Positions 8,236 through 16,629 of a stretch of 64,000 nt of DNA are shown one piece after another. Below the pieces are notes generated by a model. That model was given only the letters and a program-made list of their open reading frames with translations. It was not told the DNA's origin and did not search any database. Numbering within the stretch: the first letter of the stretch is position 1; the number at the start of each line of letters is the position of its first letter. The DNA comes from Saprospira grandis str. Lewin (GTDB lineage: Bacteria > Bacteroidota > Bacteroidia > Chitinophagales > Saprospiraceae): contig NC_016940.1 of the NCBI RefSeq assembly GCF_000250635.1, positions 2,528,001 to 2,592,000 on the forward strand. The letters are read 5' to 3'. The position numbers were made by a program, and so were the translations under genes.

Positions 8236-8293
8236 CCCTAGGACCAATGCCCTAGGCGTAGGAAAGGGCGCACACAAAATTTTAAACAGTCTC
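8236..8293 (+). repeat. CCTAGG / AAATTTTAAACAGTCTC repeat, overlapping a gene end
   Basis: An imperfect CCCTAGG...CCCTAGG hairpin is followed by a block matching 39083-39115 almost base for base (GGAAAGGGC, two changes, ACACAAAATTTTAAACAG, TCTC). Bases 8282-8293 are also the last codons and stop of the DUF2779 gene on the other strand. Confidence 0.75.
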
Positions 8294-9706
8294 CCCAAAT
8301 TTCCGCATAAGGAGCTGGACCATCTTAATCAAAGAGAAGGTATCGAGTTGGCAATAATCGATTAGGGCTTGGCGGGTTTGGGCTTGTTCTTGGGGCGGCT
8401 GTTGGTCCAACTGCCACCAAGCATCGGCAGCGGCTAGGCCCTCGGCAATGGGGAGCTCATCATAGCTCATTTGGGGAAGCAGGACAGGCAAAACCTTTTT
8501 GAGGGAGCTGCGGCCCTCAAATTTAGCGTCTATATAGAGTCCTTTGGTCACAATTTCTTCTAGGTCCACTAAGCGCTCATTGAGGCGGTATAAAAAATCT
8601 CGATGTTCGGGATAGCGTTTGGCGAGTTCTCGGTTGCGTTCTCTTTCAAAGGTTTTGTGCCAGACCAAAATGCTGCCTTGGGGCTGGGCACAATCTAAGA
8701 GGGCTTGCATCAGGCCAGCGGTGGGCTCTTTTTTGTCTTGGGCCAAAAAGTTGGTAGAAACAATATCCTCTGTTTCTTTATTGGGCCAAACTTGCCAGCT
8801 AAACTGAAAGGGAATATGTTGGAAGGGGCGGCTATGGGGAATAAAGGGAACGGCTGGATTGACCGCCTCATAATCTAGGGCCTGCAAGGGAAACTGGAGT
8901 TGGGCCAACCATTCTTTTAGGGCGGGAACATCTACTTGAGCTTGGCCCGTTTTGGCTGATTGTTGTTGGAGCAGCCAGCGTTCGGGCAGAAGTTCGGGGT
9001 CCAATTCTGTGAGGTCCCATTTTTTTTGGGCCAGGGCTTGGTCCAAAGGTGGCCGATCTAGGCGATGGCGGGGGAGTTGAAAAATGCTAAAGGCTGGAAT
9101 CTCTTGGCCGTGATATTTTTGAATAAAGGGGCAGGCCAGCTTCTTTTTGCAAAAACTTTGGCCATCCCATTTTGGGGCTGTTTTTTGGAGGCGGAGGGCC
9201 TCGGCCTTTTGCATGAGCAGAGCGGTTTCGGCTCTGAGCTCGGCAAGTTCTTGGCCTAGGGGATGAATTTTAAGCAGGCGTTTGGGGGGAATTTCTCCGC
9301 CGGGGTAGCGATAATCCTTATCGATCCAGATGGCATAGCATTGTTCCACTTCATAGCCAGCCAGACAAAAGAGATGATAACTAAAGGCCCATTCCTTGAG
9401 GTACTTCTCTTTAAAGCCATGTTTGGGTGAATAGACCGAGCCCGAGGCCTGCACAAAATAGAGGCGAACTTGATTGGGATGATTGGGGCTAGCTTTAATA
9501 AAATCTACAGCAGCTCGCCAGGGGCCAAAGTTGGCCCAGATAGGATCTTGGTCTTGCAGCTCGATTCGTTGAGCGGCCAGTTGGCGGAGCTCGGGGGCGA
9601 GGGGGTAGGGCAGGCGGGGGCGGGGCGTTTCGGCCTGTTGGGCCAGCCAAAACTCTCTGGGACAATCGATAAACTGCTGTAAATCGGGAAAATGCAAACT
9701 ACTCAT
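8282..9706 (-). CDS. DUF2779-type protein: degenerate Cas4/RecB-like nuclease region plus DEDD exonuclease-like domain
   Basis: 474 residues. The N terminus has FIDCPREFWL, the CPR-type cysteine motif of Cas4/RecB-like PD-(D/E)XK proteins; a second cysteine pair is in FCKKKLACPFIQKYHG near residue 210. The position where the family carries E-V-K reads F-V-Q in LYFVQASGSV, so the nuclease centre looks lost. The C-terminal half matches DUF2779: LDYEAVNPAVPFIPHSRPFQHIPFQ, with the D-x-E of an RNase-H-fold exonuclease, then VWHKTFERERN and YCQLDTFSLIKM with a later aspartate. It probably acts on nucleic acid, but role and substrate are unknown. It stands alone with no cas or rec genes nearby. Its final codons and stop lie inside a dispersed repeat. 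Confidence 0.75.
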   Translation of the reverse strand: MSSLHFPDLQQFIDCPREFWLAQQAETPRPRLPYPLAPELRQLAAQRIELQDQDPIWANFGPWRAAVDFIKASPNHPNQVRLYFVQASGSVYSPKHGFKEKYLKEWAFSYHLFCLAGYEVEQCYAIWIDKDYRYPGGEIPPKRLLKIHPLGQELAELRAETALLMQKAEALRLQKTAPKWDGQSFCKKKLACPFIQKYHGQEIPAFSIFQLPRHRLDRPPLDQALAQKKWDLTELDPELLPERWLLQQQSAKTGQAQVDVPALKEWLAQLQFPLQALDYEAVNPAVPFIPHSRPFQHIPFQFSWQVWPNKETEDIVSTNFLAQDKKEPTAGLMQALLDCAQPQGSILVWHKTFERERNRELAKRYPEHRDFLYRLNERLVDLEEIVTKGLYIDAKFEGRSSLKKVLPVLLPQMSYDELPIAEGLAAADAWWQLDQQPPQEQAQTRQALIDYCQLDTFSLIKMVQLLMRKFGETV

Positions 9707-9794
9707 AAGAAAAGGACTTCAGTAAAGGGGCGCAAAAAGGGCGCTCTTGGGCCACAAGATACAGAAGTTAGGCTATATATCGCCTTTTTTGGTC

Positions 9795-9962
9795 CAGCAG
9801 GCGGCGAAGCCGCCGCAAAGGCGCGCAGCGCCTCGGCTGAGGGGCTGTAGCAGGGCCGCCGCAGGCGGCAGACCAAAGCGGCTTTGCCGCTGCAGGGCCG
9901 AGCAGGCTTGCGAGCTGCGCAATGGCCCGACCCGAGCGTAGCGAGTGGGCAGCCCCAAAAAA
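9795..9962 (-). repeat. GC-rich modular repeat, copy 5 (reverse)
   Basis: Starts with a GGCGGCGAAGCCGCC hairpin, contains GCAGGGCCGAGCAGGCTTGC and ends GGGCAGCCCCAAAAAAAA. It lies between the divergent starts of the DUF2779 gene and the small secreted protein. Confidence 0.9.
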
Positions 9963-10272
9963 AACAGCAGAAAAAAGCAACTGATTGTAAACCCAATGTT
10001 TAGGCAGTGTTTTTTTTAAGAAAATATTTCTTTTTGAGGGCCGAAAAAGGGGGATAGCTAAATTCTATTAAAAATATAACGTTTGAAATAAAATTTTACT
10101 AAAGTTAAAAACCGTAAAATATAAAAAGCTTAAAAAGCTGAAATTTGGGGGTTTGCTAAAATTTTATTTTGTTTAAAGTTTGTCTAAGTAGAAAAATGCC
10201 TTTAGATTTGCATCAGCAAAGGGAGAGCTAGTCTCCATTAAAATTTAAAGTTACTTCAAGACGATATATAAG
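9963..10272. other. A+T-rich leader region
   Basis: About 310 bp, strongly A+T-rich, with runs of AAAATTTTA type. No gene seen. It probably holds the promoter of the gene at 10273, but I could not place a convincing TAnnTTTG box with a spaced TTG. Confidence 0.5.
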
Positions 10273-10674
10273 ATGAAACATATTTTTACACTAATCTGCT
10301 GTTGTTTTTTTGCCCTACAAGTTTCTTGGGCGCAATCTACAAAGACCCTCGTACAAAGCATGCCTTTGGCTGCGGCCACGGCTAGTTTGGAAATTGCGGC
10401 AGAGGTAGAAATTGAGTATTGGGAAGAGGAGCAAGTTCGGATTACCACCGAAGTGATTGCGGAGAATGTGAGCGAGGCCATTTTGAAAAAGCTAGTGATG
10501 ATTGGCCGTTATAATATTGTACAAAAAGAGACCCCTAAAGGCTTGGTGTTGTACATGCCTAAGATGGAACATCAGGTGATTTTGCGCGGACAAATTCTGG
10601 ACGAGCAGCTTAAGATAAAAGTACAGCTCCCCAAGGGGATGAAGCTACAAACAATAGATAAATCAGCGCTTTAG
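10273..10674 (+). CDS. Small secreted protein, unknown function
   Basis: 133 residues with a signal peptide (about 1-20, ending SWAQ). The mature part is short and beta-rich, with a pattern (VEIEYWEEEQVRITTEV, then VQLPKGMKLQTI) that resembles the opening of DUF4097/DUF2807-type adhesin-like proteins common in Bacteroidota. It ends before the long right-handed beta part of those families, so it may be a reduced version. A strong hairpin terminator follows at 10718. Confidence 0.65.
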   Translation: MKHIFTLICCCFFALQVSWAQSTKTLVQSMPLAAATASLEIAAEVEIEYWEEEQVRITTEVIAENVSEAILKKLVMIGRYNIVQKETPKGLVLYMPKMEHQVILRGQILDEQLKIKVQLPKGMKLQTIDKSAL

Positions 10675-10717
10675 ACGCAAAAAAGAGTTAGATTTATTTA
10701 GTGTATGAACAAGGGTG

Positions 10718-10752
10718 AAAGCCGAGGCAGTAAGGAGCCTTGGCTTTTTTTG
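10718..10752 (+). terminator. Intrinsic terminator after the small secreted protein
   Basis: AAAGCCGAGGC...GCCTTGGCTTT with a TTTTTTT tail. It separates this gene from the pcm promoter. Confidence 0.85.
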
Positions 10753-10763
10753 TTTGGCATTGC

Positions 10764-10794
10764 TTGGCCAAGCTTAAAAAAAGGTCTAAATTTG
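10764..10794 (+). promoter_or_regulatory. Bacteroidota-type promoter for pcm
   Basis: TTG at 10764-10766, 20 nt, then TAAATTTG at 10787-10794, an exact match to the TTG / TAnnTTTG consensus and spacing. The ATG of pcm is 87 bp beyond the -7 box. Confidence 0.7.
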
Positions 10795-10880
10795 AAGCCA
10801 AAGCAAGTAAATAAAATTAGCTAAAAAGCAGATTATCAAAATTTAATACATCTAACTTTTCTTTAAAAGCATAGCCCTCT

Positions 10881-11540
10881 ATGCAAGATACCTACAGACA
10901 TAAGGGGATGAGGCGGAAGCTTTTGCAGCAATTGCAAAAAAACGCGGCTTTTCGTCCAGAGGTTTTGGCAGCAATAGGGAGTCTGCCAAGGCATTTTTTT
11001 GTGGACTCTGCTTTTGAGGAACTGGCCTATAAGGATCAGGCGCTACCTATTGGTGGGGGGCAAACGCTTTCGCAGCCTTCTACGGTGGCTTGGCAATGTA
11101 GTTTGTTGGAGCTAAGCGCTGGGCAGCGCATTTTAGAAATTGGAACGGGTTCGGGTTATCAGGCGGCCATATTGCAAAGAATGGGAGCCGAGCTAGATAC
11201 CTATGAGCGGCAAGAGGCCTTGCAGTTGGCGGCAAAAAAGCGCTTTGATGCGCTAAAGCTAGAAAATTTGCGTTCTTATTTTGGCGATGCAAGCGAGTTG
11301 CCTTTGGCAGAGCCGCCCTATGATGGCATTTTGATGAGCTGTGCGGCCGAACAGATTCCCAAGCAGTTATTGGCCCGATTGAAAATTGGGGGACGGATGG
11401 TTTTGCCCTTGCTTTATCAGGAGCAGCAGCGGATGTTTGTTGTAGAGCGAAAGGGAGAAAAAACCTTTGAATATGAGGATTGTGGTCCCTGCCGTTTTGT
11501 TCCTTTTTTGAAGGGAGCCCTGCCTGTGCAGAGAAAGTAG
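10881..11540 (+). CDS. pcm: Protein-L-isoaspartate O-methyltransferase
   Basis: 219 residues, typical length. The family block QALPIGGGQTLSQPSTVAWQ lies near residues 52-72. The SAM-binding motif I, ILEIGTGSGYQAAIL, is near 86-100, followed by the GDASELPLAEPPYDGILMSCAAEQIPKQLL region. It methylates isoaspartyl residues in damaged cytoplasmic proteins for repair. It has its own promoter upstream (10764-10794), and the next gene starts 109 bp after its stop. Confidence 0.95.
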   Translation: MQDTYRHKGMRRKLLQQLQKNAAFRPEVLAAIGSLPRHFFVDSAFEELAYKDQALPIGGGQTLSQPSTVAWQCSLLELSAGQRILEIGTGSGYQAAILQRMGAELDTYERQEALQLAAKKRFDALKLENLRSYFGDASELPLAEPPYDGILMSCAAEQIPKQLLARLKIGGRMVLPLLYQEQQRMFVVERKGEKTFEYEDCGPCRFVPFLKGALPVQRK

Positions 11541-11649
11541 TGCTGACATCTAGCTCCCTTTTTTTTACGTAAAAAAGTAAAATTACCTCTTCCCAAAATC
11601 CTATTTGTATTAAGCTTGCTTTGCAGCAAGTTTATCATCCCTAAACAAA

Positions 11650-12984
11650 ATGGCTGTGCTTTTAGCCCTCTTATTTATTGTTTATTCTTGCTTGGCAACC
11701 CTTTGGATTATGAAGGGGCGTAGTTTTAAGCAGTGGGGAATTTCTCCCAAAATAATCCTTATGCTCTTTTTTTTGCGCTTAGGGCTGGGAGCCATTTATG
11801 GGCAGTTGCATTTAGAGTATTTTGATGCTGGAGACACCTTTTTGTACTTTGAGGAAAGCCAGCTTATTGCGCAGACGATTTGGCCTTATTGGGATTATTA
11901 TTGGGGGAGCTGGACGGGCCAAGCGCCTATTCCCCCAGCCGATGCCGAGCTCTATTTGTATCCCGATTGGTCATTTATACAGCGAGATTTTGGCACCTAT
12001 GCCTTGGTGCATATTCATGCTATTCCACAGTTTTTTTCGGCGGGTTCTTATTTTTTGCATGGCTTTTTTGTGGCTTTTCTGGGCCTTTTTGCCAGTCTCA
12101 ATTTTTATTGGGTTTTGGAGCGGCATCTGCAATTGCCCCGCAAACTGCTTCAGTTTGCTTGCTTTTTTATGCCTTCTGTTTTGTTCTGGACCTCGGGGTT
12201 TCATAAGGATGTATGGGTATATTTATCGATTAGTGGGCTGTTTTTGGGCCTAGATGCCTATTATCGGCAGCTTTGGAAGAGGGCGTTTTGCTTTTTGGGC
12301 TTAGGGCTTTTGGGCTTGGCCGTTTTTCGGACCTATCTATTGGGCCTGGTTTTTCCGGCGCTGACAGCTGCTAGTTTGCTGCCTTTTTTCTTCAAAAATC
12401 GCCCAATTCAGGCCTACCTTTCCGTTTATGCCTTTTTTGGCCTTGGTCTTTTTGCGCTGGAAATGACGGGCTATTTTTCTCCGCTCCAATTGCTGGCCAA
12501 CCGCCAAGGGGCTTTTTTGGCCGAAAAAGGAGGCTCTGTGATTGCCGGGGCAACTAGCTGGCAACCCAATTTTTTTAGCTTTTTTGCCTATCTGCCCAAA
12601 GCCCTTTTTAATGTCTGTTTTCGCCCCTTAATATGGAATGTCAAAGACAGTTTACAGCTGGCCGCTGCCCTAGAAATCCTTTCTTTTTGGCTGCTTTTTT
12701 TTCTGGGCCTAAACAAAGGCAGAAATCCTCAAAAGCGCTCGCCACTCTTCTATTTTATGTTCTTTTATGCCCTGAGCAACCTCTTGCTGATTGGTCTTTT
12801 GGTGGTCAATTTGGGCACAATTGTCCGCTATCGGAGCATCGCCCTGCACTTTTTGGTGATCTTGCTGCTCCAAAGTTTTCACTTTTTTCACCAGTATTTT
12901 CAGGCTAAAGAAAGTGGCAAAAAAACGCTGTTGTCAAGCAAAGAACACTCAGTAGCTAGCCGTAAAGCAGAATTACAAGATTAA
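11650..12984 (+). CDS. Polytopic membrane protein, possibly GT-C-like
   Basis: 444 residues with about nine to eleven hydrophobic helices. An acidic motif, FDAGDTFLYFEES, follows the second helix at about residues 58-70. Loop residues RDFGTYALVHIH and a conserved-looking FWTSGFHKDVWVY are also seen. An acidic first loop after the N-terminal helices is typical of GT-C-fold glycosyltransferases, and this is my best guess, but no diagnostic family motif is certain. The C-terminal 30 residues are charged and cytoplasmic. GC-rich repeat 6 starts 3 bp after the stop. Confidence 0.65.
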   Translation: MAVLLALLFIVYSCLATLWIMKGRSFKQWGISPKIILMLFFLRLGLGAIYGQLHLEYFDAGDTFLYFEESQLIAQTIWPYWDYYWGSWTGQAPIPPADAELYLYPDWSFIQRDFGTYALVHIHAIPQFFSAGSYFLHGFFVAFLGLFASLNFYWVLERHLQLPRKLLQFACFFMPSVLFWTSGFHKDVWVYLSISGLFLGLDAYYRQLWKRAFCFLGLGLLGLAVFRTYLLGLVFPALTAASLLPFFFKNRPIQAYLSVYAFFGLGLFALEMTGYFSPLQLLANRQGAFLAEKGGSVIAGATSWQPNFFSFFAYLPKALFNVCFRPLIWNVKDSLQLAAALEILSFWLLFFLGLNKGRNPQKRSPLFYFMFFYALSNLLLIGLLVVNLGTIVRYRSIALHFLVILLLQSFHFFHQYFQAKESGKKTLLSSKEHSVASRKAELQD

Positions 12985-12986
12985 AG

Positions 12987-13147
12987 TTTTGGGGCCTCCC
13001 GCAGCAAGCTGCGGGCGGTTACTCCCTTCGGTCGTCGAACTGCGGCCTAAAGGCCTTGTTGTCGTTCGGCAGCTCGCTGCTCGCTCGGCCCTGCGGCCTG
13101 ACGGCCTTGGTCTGCGGCTTTGCCGCACTGCCTACCATCGCTAGGCC
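12987..13147 (+). repeat. GC-rich modular repeat, copy 6 (forward)
   Basis: TTTTGGGGCCTCCCGCAGC start, GGTCGTCGAACTG...TTGTCG module, GCTCGCTGCTCGCTCGGCCC core, CCATCGCTAGGCC end. It begins 3 bp after the stop of the membrane-protein gene. A small hairpin GCGCCCCTTTGGGGCGC follows at about 13155-13171. Confidence 0.9.
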
Positions 13148-13196
13148 AAGAAAAGCGCCCCTTTGGGGCGCCCAGTATAAAAAAGAAGACTGACAT

Positions 13197-13231
13197 TTTG
13201 TCACCTTTGTCCAAAATATGAATTATCTTTG
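13197..13231 (+). promoter_or_regulatory. Promoter upstream of miaB, in front of a repeat
   Basis: TTTG at 13197-13200, 23 nt, then TATCTTTG at 13224-13231, an exact TAnnTTTG box. If used, transcription would begin before GC-rich repeat 7, so the miaB transcript would carry that repeat in its 5' leader. Confidence 0.55.
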
Positions 13232-13272
13232 TCCCCTAGCCAAGCGCTAAAGCCGTAAAGCCAGGCGTTTTT

Positions 13273-13412
13273 TGGCCTAGCGCTGCGGAGCGGGTGGCCC
13301 GAAGGGCCAGACCCAACAAAACGAGCCTTGGCGATGTTTTGTGCAGGGCCGAGCAGACCTGCGAGCCCCGCAGCATAGCGCCCCGACCGCAGGGAGGGGA
13401 GGCCCCAAAAAA
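13273..13412 (-). repeat. GC-rich modular repeat, copy 7 (reverse)
   Basis: GGCCTAGCGCTGCGG end first, then GGCCAGACCC, GGGCCGAGCAGACCTGCGAG and GAGGCCCCAAAAAAAAAG. It lies between the predicted miaB promoter and the miaB start codon. Confidence 0.9.
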
Positions 13413-13434
13413 AAAGAATAGCACCGATACTGAT

Positions 13435-14886
13435 ATGAAACTGTACAACGATAATCCAACCCTGGACAAAAAAATGTTGCCCGAAGATAAGCAGGGCGAT
13501 GTCTTTTTCAAGGAGCAATTGCAAGCTCAACAGCAAGATGGCCAAAAGCGCTTTTATATTGAGAGCTATGGTTGCCAGATGAATTTTAGCGATAGTGAAA
13601 TTGTTGCGTCTATTTTGCAAGAGGCGGGATATGCCTCTACCAAATATATGGATGCGGCCGATTTGATTTTGGTCAATACTTGTTCTATTCGCGAAAAGGC
13701 CGAGGATACGGTCCGCAAGCGTTTGCGTATTTTTGATAAGCTCAAAAAGGAGCGTCCGGGCCTATTGGTTGGGGTTTTGGGCTGTATGGCCGAGCGCCTC
13801 AAGGCCAAACTTTTGGATGAGGAAAAACTGGTTGATTTAGTCTTAGGTCCCGATGCCTATCGCGATTTGCCCAACCTCATTGCCACAGCAGAAGATGGCG
13901 ATAAGGGGATCAACGTCTTTTTGTCTAGAGAAGAAACCTATGCCGATATTAGTCCCGTTCGGCTTAGCGATAGCGGCGTAACGGCTTTTGTGACCATTAT
14001 GCGGGGTTGCGATAATATGTGTTCTTTTTGCGTGGTGCCCTTTACCCGTGGTCGAGAGCGCAGCCGCGATCCTTATAGCATTTTGGCTGAATGCCAAGAC
14101 CTATTTGACCGTGGTTTTAGAGAAGTGACCCTTTTGGGCCAGAATGTAGATAGTTATCATTGGGAGCATCCAGAAGGCCTCGAGCAGGTTGATTTTGCCG
14201 ACTTATTGGAGAAAACGGCCTTGATTCATCCCGATTTGCGCATTCGTTTTTCTACCTCTCACCCTAAAGACATTACCGATAAGGTACTGATCAATATGGG
14301 CAAATATGAAAACATCTGCGAGTACATTCACTTTCCTGTACAATCGGGTAGCAGCCGCATTCTCAAGAAAATGAACCGCACTTATGACCGAGAGTGGTAC
14401 ATGAATAAGATTGATCGTATTTATGAGCTTTTGCCCAATTGCGCTGTTTCCTCAGATGTGATTGCTGGTTTTTGTACGGAGACCGAAGAGGACCATCAGG
14501 ATACTCTTTCGATTATTGAGCACAGCCAATACAGCATGTCTTATATGTTCTTCTATTCGGAGCGCCCAGGTACCCTAGCCGCCCGAAAATACGAGGATGA
14601 TGTACCTTTGGAAGTGAAAAAACGCCGTTTGCAAGAGATCATTCGTTTGCAGAATCAAATCTCTTTTGCGCATAACAAAAAAGACATTGGCAAAACCTTT
14701 AAGGTCTTGATTGAGAAGGTTTCTAAGCGCAGCGAAGATGATTTTGCGGGTCGAAATTCACAGAATAAGATGATTGTTTTCCCTAGAGAAAATACAGAAA
14801 TTGGACAATATGTCTATGTAAAAGTGACTGATTGTACGCAGGCTACGCTTCGTGGGCATTTGGTGCCTGCTCCAGCAGAAGCTTAG
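13435..14886 (+). CDS. miaB: tRNA-2-methylthio-N6-dimethylallyladenosine synthase
   Basis: 483 residues from the ATG at 13435. Reading further upstream would translate a repeat, so that longer start is rejected. The N-terminal MTTase domain has its three cluster cysteines in [12 protein letters not shown] (C47), [12 protein letters not shown] and LGCMAERL. The radical-SAM motif is GCDNMCSFC, followed by [17 protein letters not shown] domain closes the protein. It adds the 2-methylthio group to i6A37 of tRNAs reading UNN codons. Confidence 0.96.
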   Translation: MKLYNDNPTLDKKMLPEDKQGDVFFKEQLQAQQQDGQKRFYIESYGCQMNFSDSEIVASILQEAGYASTKYMDAADLILVNTCSIREKAEDTVRKRLRIFDKLKKERPGLLVGVLGCMAERLKAKLLDEEKLVDLVLGPDAYRDLPNLIATAEDGDKGINVFLSREETYADISPVRLSDSGVTAFVTIMRGCDNMCSFCVVPFTRGRERSRDPYSILAECQDLFDRGFREVTLLGQNVDSYHWEHPEGLEQVDFADLLEKTALIHPDLRIRFSTSHPKDITDKVLINMGKYENICEYIHFPVQSGSSRILKKMNRTYDREWYMNKIDRIYELLPNCAVSSDVIAGFCTETEEDHQDTLSIIEHSQYSMSYMFFYSERPGTLAARKYEDDVPLEVKKRRLQEIIRLQNQISFAHNKKDIGKTFKVLIEKVSKRSEDDFAGRNSQNKMIVFPRENTEIGQYVYVKVTDCTQATLRGHLVPAPAEA

Positions 14887-14893
14887 GCGCAGC

Positions 14894-14920
14894 TTTTCGG
14901 CAGGCCTTGGCCTGCCGAAA
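14894..14920 (+). terminator. Strong inverted repeat after miaB
   Basis: TTTCGGCAGGCC-TT-GGCCTGCCGAAA, a perfect 12-bp stem starting 8 bp after the miaB stop. It lacks a T-tract, so it may stabilise the 3' end rather than terminate alone. Confidence 0.5.
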
Positions 14921-14991
14921 GGCCCACCAATTTGGCGGTAGTTCTCATCTAATAGAGCGATAACAACTTCCTCACTTAACATCACTTATTT

Positions 14992-16629
14992 ATGTTTACT
15001 TATCGCTATTTTGCTTTAGCCCTTTTGCTCTGCTTTTCGGCTAGTAGTTGGGCTCAAAAAGGCCTAGAAACCGAGGCGGTTTCTATTTTTAAGAACCAAA
15101 CGGCATTCTTTGTAAAAGAAGGTCAGGTAAAGACCCAAAAAGGCAAATGGGAGCTAGTGGGAGACACGATTCCGCAGGCCTTAAATGGGACCCTTTGGTT
15201 TTCTGCTCCTAGTTTGCAAATTGTTCGTTCTTTTCAGCAAGAGAAGGAGGTCGAGGGTCTAGTTAGTAATTATAGTAGTATGTTTTTGGCCAATGATGGC
15301 AAAAACGTACGTCTCTTATTATCTGGAGATACGACTTGGACCGAAGGAAAAATCAAGGTCCTACAAGTGCCCAACCCCGATCCCAGCAAACCCAATATCA
15401 AAACGGGGGCGCTTTTCGCTATTCAGATGAAAACGGGCCGCAGCTTGATTCTCAAGCAAGCACAAATTGAATCATTGCGCAAATTTGAGATTTTAGACTC
15501 GCCCAATTTTACCAATAGCAGCATCCAAAGATTGCCTGTGCTTCAAGCTGATTTTGGCGGCACGGCCAATAGTAGCCAAAAGCTACAAATGATGTATTTG
15601 CGTCAAAACCTGAGCTGGAAACCCGATTACTTGGTGGAGCTGCTCAATGATAAGGAAGCTCGCATCTCCTTGCGCACTACGGTGGTTAATGAAGCAGAAG
15701 ATGTAAAGACCAAGTCGCTCAATTTGGTGGCTGGCGTCCCTAATTTTAAGTATGCCAATCGCATTTCTGATCTTTTGAGTTTTGGTTATGTGCAGCCTGT
15801 TCAGCCTCAGCGTTATGTGCATACCTTGAGCAATGCTATGGTAGAAAATGTGGCCAGCTATGATGTGATGCCGACTATTGCCTCGGCACCAGGCAATGGT
15901 GGAAATGGCATGCCTGGCCCTGCTCCTGCAGTAGGTGAAAGCGTGGAGGACCTCTTTTATTATACGCTCAAGGATGTAGAAATTAAGAAGGGAGAACGGG
16001 CATTGCTAGATGTATTCTCGGATAAGGTTCCCGTAGAACATATTTACGAGTCGATTATTGGCGCCAATTCTTACTCTTATAGTACAGCCTATAGCTTTGA
16101 AAAGCAGACGATTCCCGTTTTGCATACCATTAAGCTAGAAAACAAAACGGATTATGTTTGGACAGCCGCCCCCGTGATGGTGGTCCAAAATAAGGACAAT
16201 AAGATTTTGCCCATCAGTCAAGATGTGCTTTACTACACCTCTAAGCAAGATGAGGTAAGCGTAAAATTGACCGAGGCCCCAGATGTGGCTCTCAAGTTTT
16301 CTGAAAAAGAAATCAAGCGGACTAACAATACCAAGCAAATCCGTGAAACCAACACCAACCGCATTCGCTACTACGACTTAGTGACTGTAGAAGCAGAAAT
16401 TGAAATTCAGAATTTTAAAGGAAAGGATATTCGCCTAGATATAAAAAGAGCCATTTATGGCGAGTTGATGGAAAGCTCTGAAAAATGGCTAAAGTCGCCC
16501 CGCCTACAGCCTCGTAGTAGCTATACTACTTATAACCCTTATACTGATGTTTGCTGGGAGATGAAAATCAAAAAAGGCGAACAAAAGAAGATTACCTACA
16601 CCTATAAGGTCTACCTCAGCCATTATTAA
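14992..16629 (+). CDS. Secreted DUF4139-domain protein
   Basis: 545 residues with a signal peptide (1-21, ending SSWAQ). The central part, YLRQNLSWKPDYLVELL followed by ISLRTTVVNEAEDV, is characteristic of DUF4139 (MuiA-like) proteins. These have a beta-rich region and are exported; their function is unsettled. The C terminus contains a positively charged region and ends in beta strands (KKITYTYKVYLSHY). The stop codon directly abuts the ATG of the sigma-54 activator gene, so the two are probably translated from one message. Confidence 0.8.
   Translation: MFTYRYFALALLLCFSASSWAQKGLETEAVSIFKNQTAFFVKEGQVKTQKGKWELVGDTIPQALNGTLWFSAPSLQIVRSFQQEKEVEGLVSNYSSMFLANDGKNVRLLLSGDTTWTEGKIKVLQVPNPDPSKPNIKTGALFAIQMKTGRSLILKQAQIESLRKFEILDSPNFTNSSIQRLPVLQADFGGTANSSQKLQMMYLRQNLSWKPDYLVELLNDKEARISLRTTVVNEAEDVKTKSLNLVAGVPNFKYANRISDLLSFGYVQPVQPQRYVHTLSNAMVENVASYDVMPTIASAPGNGGNGMPGPAPAVGESVEDLFYYTLKDVEIKKGERALLDVFSDKVPVEHIYESIIGANSYSYSTAYSFEKQTIPVLHTIKLENKTDYVWTAAPVMVVQNKDNKILPISQDVLYYTSKQDEVSVKLTEAPDVALKFSEKEIKRTNNTKQIRETNTNRIRYYDLVTVEAEIEIQNFKGKDIRLDIKRAIYGELMESSEKWLKSPRLQPRSSYTTYNPYTDVCWEMKIKKGEQKKITYTYKVYLSHY

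Noticed and set aside
8005-8298. 97-codon minus-strand frame over the 21-bp array
   Set aside because: Same artefact of a repeat with length divisible by three; it also starts inside the end of the DUF2779 gene.
13294-13434. Upstream extension of miaB
   Set aside because: It translates a GC-rich repeat. The ATG at 13435 gives the expected protein length.
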